A stretch of DNA of 18,199 nucleotides, from positions 1 through 18,199 of the forward strand of contig JAYVZE010000196.1 of assembly GCA_043783625.1 (NCBI GenBank). Reading direction: 5' to 3'. The position numbers were made by a program, and so were the translations under genes. The notes under the pieces are model-generated. The model was not told the DNA's origin. It made no database searches and worked only from the letters and a program-made list of their open reading frames with translations. The first letter of the stretch is position 1. Each line of letters begins with the position of its first letter. The DNA is from JAFDVL01 sp043783625. Lineage in GTDB: Bacteria > Acidobacteriota > Blastocatellia > RBC074. Positions 14,395-18,199 of this stretch are shown piece by piece.

Positions 14395-14864
14395 TAGTTT
14401 TTCCTTTTTATTTCACCGATTGAAATCTTAACGAATGGTGGAAAGCAATCTTCGTGTGGAAGGGAATCGTAACGCTTAATCCTCACTTTGAAAATGAAAT
14501 TGTAGGGATCAATTCGCGCCTCTACTTTGCGAGCATTCTTCGTCACTGGTTGCAAAGAAATCGTCACATCTACCACTTTAGGTTCTGCTATTTTAGCAAA
14601 TTGTAATTCCTGAGCAAATTTATGAAATCGCGTTTTTGAGCATTGTTCGTTTTTTATGGTTGCTGAGATAACTTTACCATCCAGATTTATTTTTATGCTT
14701 ACCAGGGCTTGTTTTCCAGGGAGTTCTTCTCCTTTGTGTAAATAAAGAATTGGAAGCTTATGCTTGTTAAGTTCTGGGAATTTTTGTTCAGTAACCTGAG
14801 CATAAAGAGCAGGCGAATTAAGCAAGCAAAAAAATAAGCAGATTTTGAGTGCTACAACTTTCAT
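14394..14864 (-). CDS. Small secreted protein with weak TonB C-terminal-like segment
   Basis: The 156-residue protein has a clear signal peptide (MKVVALKICLFFCLLNSPALYA, cleavage likely after the final ALYA). The segment ALVSIKINLDGKVISATIKN (about 53-72) has the V-x-I-x-x-D-G-K-V-x-x-A pattern of TonB C-terminal domains, but the rest is not obviously TonB-like. Two cysteines (in EQCSK and EDCFPP) could form a disulfide. The gene begins 7 nt after the prfA stop and its own stop overlaps the next start, so it is inside the prfA-prmC transcript. A secreted product between release-factor genes is unexpected. No function can be assigned. Confidence 0.7.
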   Translation of the reverse strand: MKVVALKICLFFCLLNSPALYAQVTEQKFPELNKHKLPILYLHKGEELPGKQALVSIKINLDGKVISATIKNEQCSKTRFHKFAQELQFAKIAEPKVVDVTISLQPVTKNARKVEARIDPYNFIFKVRIKRYDSLPHEDCFPPFVKISIGEIKRKN

Positions 14865-14871
14865 CTAAACT

Positions 14872-15960
14872 TTACGCCCCCGCTTGCCGCGAAGTTGCTT
14901 CCTTCAATTTCTCCGCTTGGAAGTAGGAAATCAATGAATCCACAATTTCGTCAATGTAACCTTCCATAAAGGTATCAAGCTGATAGAGCGTCAATCCGAT
15001 GCGATGATCTGAGACGCGGTTGTCTTTGAAATTGTAAGTGCGGATTTTTTCGGAACGGTCTCCGCTGCCGACCTGGGATTTTCGTTCGGCAGAAATTAGG
15101 TCGTGTTGCTTTTGCACTTCCTGTTCGTACAGGCGTGAACGCAGAATGCGCATCGCTTTTTCACGATTTTTGACCTGTGATTTTTCGTCCTGCATGGAGA
15201 CTACGAGACCGGAAGGAATGTGGGTCATGCGCACAGCAGAATAGGTTGTATTCACCGACTGACCGCCCGGCCCGGAAGCGCAGAACAGATCAATCCGTAC
15301 ATCTTTCATGTCAATTTTCACGTCAACTTCTTCGGCTTCGGGAAGCACGGCGACGGTGATCGCTGAAGTGTGAATGCGTCCGCTCGTTTCGGTTTGCGGG
15401 ACACGTTGCACGCGATGGACACCGGATTCGTGCTTCATTTTTGAATACACAAAATTGCCTTCGATAATGGCTTCGGCTTTTTGAATGCCGCCCATTCCGG
15501 TTTCAGAAATTTCAGAAATTTGGAGCTTCCAGCCTTGGCGTTCGGCGTATCTTCCGTACATTCGCAGAATTTCTGCTGCAAACAAACAGGCTTCATCGCC
15601 GCCAGTTCCGGCGCGAATTTCAAGGATGACGTTCTTTTCATCGTTCGGGTCTTTGGGTAATAAGAGGATGCGCAAATCCTCTTCGCCTTTGACCATGTTT
15701 TGTTCGGCTTCGGATAGTTCCAGCAAAGCCAATTCGCGCATTTCATCGTCAACGGAAGGATCGTTAATTAATTCTCTGGCTCCATCAATGTCGCTCTGGA
15801 ATTTTTTCATGACACGATATTTGGCAACGATGGCTTCCAGTTCACGATGATGCTTGGCAATTTTGGTATAGTTTTCCATATCCGACATCATCGCCGGATC
15901 GGACATTTGCAGATTCAGTTCTTCGTAGGTCGTTTCGATTTGTGCAAGTTTCTCTAGCAT
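14872..15960 (-). CDS. prfA: Peptide chain release factor 1
   Basis: RF1 recognises UAA and UAG in the ribosomal A site and triggers release of the finished chain. The 362-residue protein starts like other RF1s (MLEKLAQIETTYEELNLQMS) and carries the codon-reading PxT tripeptide as PQT at 188-190. GRIHTSAITVAVLPE follows, and the catalytic GGQ lies at 232-234 within SGPGGQSVNTTYSAVR. PxT rather than SPF identifies RF1 and not RF2. The GGQ glutamine is the expected PrmC substrate. The start at 15960 is set by homology. Nevertheless no Shine-Dalgarno site precedes it: the base string before ATG is cacctatttttt, the end of a long inverted repeat, which is odd for an essential gene. Confidence 0.96.
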   Translation of the reverse strand: MLEKLAQIETTYEELNLQMSDPAMMSDMENYTKIAKHHRELEAIVAKYRVMKKFQSDIDGARELINDPSVDDEMRELALLELSEAEQNMVKGEEDLRILLLPKDPNDEKNVILEIRAGTGGDEACLFAAEILRMYGRYAERQGWKLQISEISETGMGGIQKAEAIIEGNFVYSKMKHESGVHRVQRVPQTETSGRIHTSAITVAVLPEAEEVDVKIDMKDVRIDLFCASGPGGQSVNTTYSAVRMTHIPSGLVVSMQDEKSQVKNREKAMRILRSRLYEQEVQKQHDLISAERKSQVGSGDRSEKIRTYNFKDNRVSDHRIGLTLYQLDTFMEGYIDEIVDSLISYFQAEKLKEATSRQAGA

Positions 15961-15967
15961 AAAAAAT

Positions 15968-16069
15968 AGGTGTCAGGTGTCAGGTTTCGGGTGTCAGGGT
16001 TTTGGTAACAGGGTTCAGTGATTATCAGGCGGTAGCACCTGACACCTGAACTCCGACACCTGACACCTG
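15968..16069. repeat. GTGTCAGG inverted-repeat cluster, terminator-like, overlapping the DUF1385 stop
   Basis: The unit aggtgtc/gacacct occurs as tandem copies in opposite directions. The left block is 15968-15998 (aggtgtcaggtgtcagg, then gtgtcagg) and the right blocks are 16036-16050 and 16055-16069. Read on the minus strand, the arms can pair over 14 or more bases and are followed by ATTTTTT immediately before the prfA ATG, giving a terminator-like shape. The DUF1385 reading frame runs into the right blocks, so its last residues (QVSGVGVQVSGATA) are encoded by the repeat. Confidence 0.75.
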
Positions 16070-17161
16070 TTCTTCCAGCTGCGGTTCCAATTTGAGGGAT
16101 TCTTGCAGTGCATGAATCGCAACTTCAAGTTGATCGTCGGAGGGTTCTTTGGTCGTCAAATTCTGCAACCAGAGACCGGGACGAGTGATGAAAGAGAAAA
16201 ATGCTCCGGCTTCTTTTTTACCTGCCAGCTTGATGATTTCGTAGGAAATTCCAGCAATCAATGGCATCAATGCGATACGCGAAATCACTAACCATGGCAA
16301 GGAAGTGAAGGTCACAAATGTATGTGAAATAACAGCTACGATCATGACAAGCATTAAAAAGCTTGTGCCACAGCGCGGATGTTGACGCGGATATTTCCTG
16401 ACTCGTTCGACGGTTAATTGATCGCCAGCTTCCCAGGCGTAAACGGTTTTATGCTCCGCACCGTGATATTCAAAAATAGTGCGAAAGTCTTTGACCAAGG
16501 TCAGTAAGGCGATATATGTAACAAAAAAAGCGATTCGAATGAGACCTTCCACCGAATTAAATAAAAAAGTTGGATTCAAAGGTGCAGAACGATAAGCATT
16601 GACCCAATGCCAGATTTTTAAGTACAGCGGCTCCCCGGCTTCGAGAACAATGGGCGGCACGTTTTGCCAGCCAAAATAAATGAACAAAAAATTTGTCAGT
16701 AGCAACGGCAGTACAAAAAAAAGTAAAACCGTGAAGCCCAACCCAACGGCGACGGATCCGATCATTGCCAAAGTTATTTGCGCATCGCCGCTAGATTTTT
16801 CAGCGGCGAGTTTTGGATTATCAATCACGTGCGAGGTCGTGGCGAAGGCTCCGGTTTTCGCGGCGGCATTTAGTGCAGTCGTGTCTTTACCTTCTTTTTC
16901 AGCTTCTTCAAACGCGACATTCGCAGAAAAATTCAGAGCTTTGACACCCAGAATCATGGAGTGAATCAGGACGGCACTGCCGCGTAAAACTGGAATTTTT
17001 AAAAGCGGATATTGCTCGCTGAGCTTCGGAAGCCGCGCTGAAATACTCGCAATTGTTCCATCCGGGCGACGCACCGAAACCGCGTAAGAATTAGGGGCGC
17101 GCATCATCACGCCTTCGATCACTGCCTGACCGCCAACGATAATGTCTTTATCTGCACTCAT
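16025..17161 (-). CDS. DUF1385 family membrane protein
   Basis: The 378-residue protein belongs to DUF1385, found next to prfA, prmC and rpmE in many bacteria; its function is not established. The conserved opening VGGQAVIEGVMMRAP lies near 9-23 and the two conserved internal blocks YHGAEHKTVYAWE and HPRCGTSFLML are present. Several membrane segments alternate with loops (AMIGSVAVGLGFTVLLFFVL, IAFFVTYIALLTLV, LMLVMIVAVISHTFVTF and a C-terminal pair). The ATG at 17161 is chosen for its GGAGG eight bases upstream. The upstream ATG at 17176 lacks one and would begin inside that site. The last 14 residues come from the repeat at 15968-16069 and should not be conserved. A structured leader precedes the gene at 17178-17270. 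Confidence 0.92.
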   Translation of the reverse strand: MSADKDIIVGGQAVIEGVMMRAPNSYAVSVRRPDGTIASISARLPKLSEQYPLLKIPVLRGSAVLIHSMILGVKALNFSANVAFEEAEKEGKDTTALNAAAKTGAFATTSHVIDNPKLAAEKSSGDAQITLAMIGSVAVGLGFTVLLFFVLPLLLTNFLFIYFGWQNVPPIVLEAGEPLYLKIWHWVNAYRSAPLNPTFLFNSVEGLIRIAFFVTYIALLTLVKDFRTIFEYHGAEHKTVYAWEAGDQLTVERVRKYPRQHPRCGTSFLMLVMIVAVISHTFVTFTSLPWLVISRIALMPLIAGISYEIIKLAGKKEAGAFFSFITRPGLWLQNLTTKEPSDDQLEVAIHALQESLKLEPQLEEQVSGVGVQVSGATA

Positions 17162-17177
17162 AAAAATGACCTCCAAT

Positions 17178-17270
17178 AAAAAAACTGATCGGAGCTACAA
17201 CAAAAGCCACAGTCCCTGAGCAGTTCCGATGCACGGAATTACTCGCAGGTTGACTGTGGCTTTTATTATA
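17178..17270 (-). promoter_or_regulatory. Structured leader or rpmE terminator with two alternative hairpins
   Basis: On the minus strand a TATAAT box (17270-17265) stands just before gccacagtc (17260-17252), which pairs with gactgtggc (17214-17206) followed by TTTTGTTG. Nested inside are two further stems: ccu/agg with gag/cuc, and uuccg/cggaa. A second possible stem pairs 17230-17219 (atcgga, a 3-nt bulge, gct) with 17196-17188 (agctccgat), followed after cag by a run of seven T (17184-17178). The two stems use overlapping bases. It may simply be the rpmE terminator with coincidental pairing, or an attenuator for DUF1385. The remaining 17271-17381 shows no gene or clear signal. Confidence 0.5.
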
Positions 17271-17381
17271 CGGCTAATGATTGATGAGCCGGGCGAAAAA
17301 TTGCACACGAAAATCCAGGCGACGAATCACAGGTTTTACGGGGACAAATTTTTCAGCTCGATTTCTCATGAAAAATGTCAG

Positions 17382-17627
17382 TTAACTGGCTTCGGCGACA
17401 ACTTCGGCTTCAGCTTCACCGACAATTGGCTTTTTACCATATTTGCGTTGGAATCTCTCCACACGTCCCGCCGTATCAATTAACTTCTGCTTACCCGTGA
17501 AAAACGGATGGCATTGCGAACAGATTTCAATGCTGATTTCTTTTTTGGTGGAGCGCGTCTCGAAAGAATTGCCACAGGCACAATGCACGGTGAGCGTCTC
17601 GTAAACTGGATGGATTTCAGGTTTCAT
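17382..17627 (-). CDS. rpmE: 50S ribosomal protein L31, zinc-binding type
   Basis: L31 bridges the large and small ribosomal subunits at the central protuberance. The protein has the usual start MKPEIHPVYETLTVHCACGN and the fingerprint HPFFTGKQKLIDTAGRVERF. Cys16, Cys18, Cys36 and Cys39 (CxC plus CxxC) form the zinc site, so this is the C+ form rather than the zinc-free paralogue. It is 81 residues, a little longer than the usual 66-75, because of an acidic Glu/Ala tail after KYGKKP. The ATG at 17627 has AAGGAG six bases upstream. A weak promoter candidate (TTGACG at 17755-17750 with an 18-bp spacer to TACTCT) lies upstream in the 148-bp divergent gap, which shows no other feature. Confidence 0.96.
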   Translation of the reverse strand: MKPEIHPVYETLTVHCACGNSFETRSTKKEISIEICSQCHPFFTGKQKLIDTAGRVERFQRKYGKKPIVGEAEAEVVAEAS

Positions 17628-17775
17628 GTTATCTCCTTAGTACAGCAAGTAATGATACTCGCTGGCGTCACGGTAAATCGAAACATTCGCACATAGTTGC
17701 GAACTGCTTGAGATACCAAACGGCAAGAGTACCTGAAGGAAGTAATCAACGTCAAGTTTTGATTGGTTTTCACTT

Positions 17776-18199
17776 ATGGATAAAGTTCTCATCATCATCA
17801 AACGTGAATATTTAGCGCGAGTGCGCACCAAAGGATTTATTCTAAGTACGATTCTGACGCCGTTATTATTGGCTGCGACGGTGTTCATTCCGATGATGTT
17901 TATTGATCGCGGTACTGAGAAAAATTATCGTTTGGTGATTTTGGATCAGACGAACGACCAGCAACTTTATGCACGGATCGAACAGCTCCTGCAAGGGAAT
18001 GATAAGAATGATAAGAAGGATAATAGTTACGAGATCGTTCGGGAAACCTTGAAACCTGACCAAATCGAAGAACGAAAAAAAATCCTGAATGAAGATTTGA
18101 AAGCTGAAAAAATTGCCGGCTATGTGGTGCTGCCGCCTGATTTTCTGACGACTGGAAAAATGCAACGACGGAGCCGTAACGTCAATGATTTTGCCAATA
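17776..18199 (+). CDS. ABC-2/NatB-type transporter permease, incomplete at window end
   Basis: The frame opens at the ATG at 17776 and runs without stop to the last base, giving 141 residues of a longer protein. It begins MDKVLIIIKREYLARVRTKG, the standard cytoplasmic start of ABC-2 permeases (the KREY...R.R.KGF pattern). The first membrane segment is FILSTILTPLLLAATVFIPM, followed by a large extracytoplasmic region (FIDRGTEKNYRLVILDQTND onward). That arrangement fits the NatB/YhaP group exporting Na+ or small compounds. The loop includes a DKNDKKDN repeat-like stretch encoded by gataagaatgataag. No good Shine-Dalgarno site is visible. The ATPase partner must lie elsewhere or beyond the window edge. 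Confidence 0.85.
   Translation, partial: MDKVLIIIKREYLARVRTKGFILSTILTPLLLAATVFIPMMFIDRGTEKNYRLVILDQTNDQQLYARIEQLLQGNDKNDKKDNSYEIVRETLKPDQIEERKKILNEDLKAEKIAGYVVLPPDFLTTGKMQRRSRNVNDFAN

Noticed and set aside
15388..15402. Altered codon-recognition tripeptide in RF1 (PQT instead of PAT)
   Set aside because: The family motif is P-x-T with a variable middle residue, so PQT is within normal variation and does not imply codon reassignment.
1..18199. CRISPR arrays, tRNA or rRNA genes
   Set aside because: The repeats seen are inverted and irregular, with no regularly spaced direct units. No cloverleaf with a TTCGANTC-type arm and no rRNA-like block was noticed by eye.

Overview
The window is a bacterial chromosome segment of moderate GC. 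It is gene-dense, mostly on the minus strand, with generous Shine-Dalgarno sites and many short palindromic repeats between genes. The gene content suggests an Acidobacteriota bacterium, perhaps of the Blastocatellia type. It includes a Tat-exported epimerase, a Yip1-like/TPR membrane protein, a DUF5678-retropepsin pair, a YbdK/ATP-grasp pair and GTGTCAGG- and GATGAG-type repeats. That assignment is inference from style and content, not from a marker gene comparison.

Left part (1-5221). A small protein appears to be cut off where a zinc-metallopeptidase motif would be expected. It is followed by a 187-bp palindromic, MITE-like element. Next come a Tat-signal NAD-dependent epimerase and a secreted M24 Xaa-Pro aminopeptidase on the minus strand. 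A membrane/TPR protein on the plus strand is divergent from them. Strong inverted repeats sit just downstream of the stop codons of several of these genes.

Middle part (5222-10884). tatA and tatC lie in order on the minus strand, separated by a clear intrinsic terminator, and TatC has an unusually long first periplasmic loop. A two-gene ATP-grasp plus GCS2-type carboxylate-amine ligase operon follows. A divergent region leads to a secreted protein and then a type II toxin-antitoxin pair, a DUF104-like antitoxin with a PIN toxin, on the plus strand.

Right part (10933-18199). A long minus-strand run reads, in transcription order, rpmE, a DUF1385 membrane protein, prfA, a small secreted protein, a DUF5678-like protein, a retropepsin-like protein, prmC, an OLD/AAA15-type ATPase and a TOPRIM (DUF3226-like) protein. 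rpmE, DUF1385, prfA and prmC form the familiar translation-termination neighbourhood. PrmC methylates the GGQ glutamine of the PrfA release factor. Three very tightly coupled accessory genes are lodged between prfA and prmC. The last two genes, ATPase and TOPRIM with a 2-nt gap, look like a split OLD or PARIS-like defence module. With the adjacent PIN toxin-antitoxin pair they make a small defence patch. The window ends inside an ABC-2/NatB-type permease gene on the plus strand.

The most notable points are the ATPase/TOPRIM pair, the terminator-like repeat directly abutting an SD-less prfA start, the attenuator between tatA and tatC, a leader before DUF1385 with two competing hairpins, and the 187-bp palindromic element.
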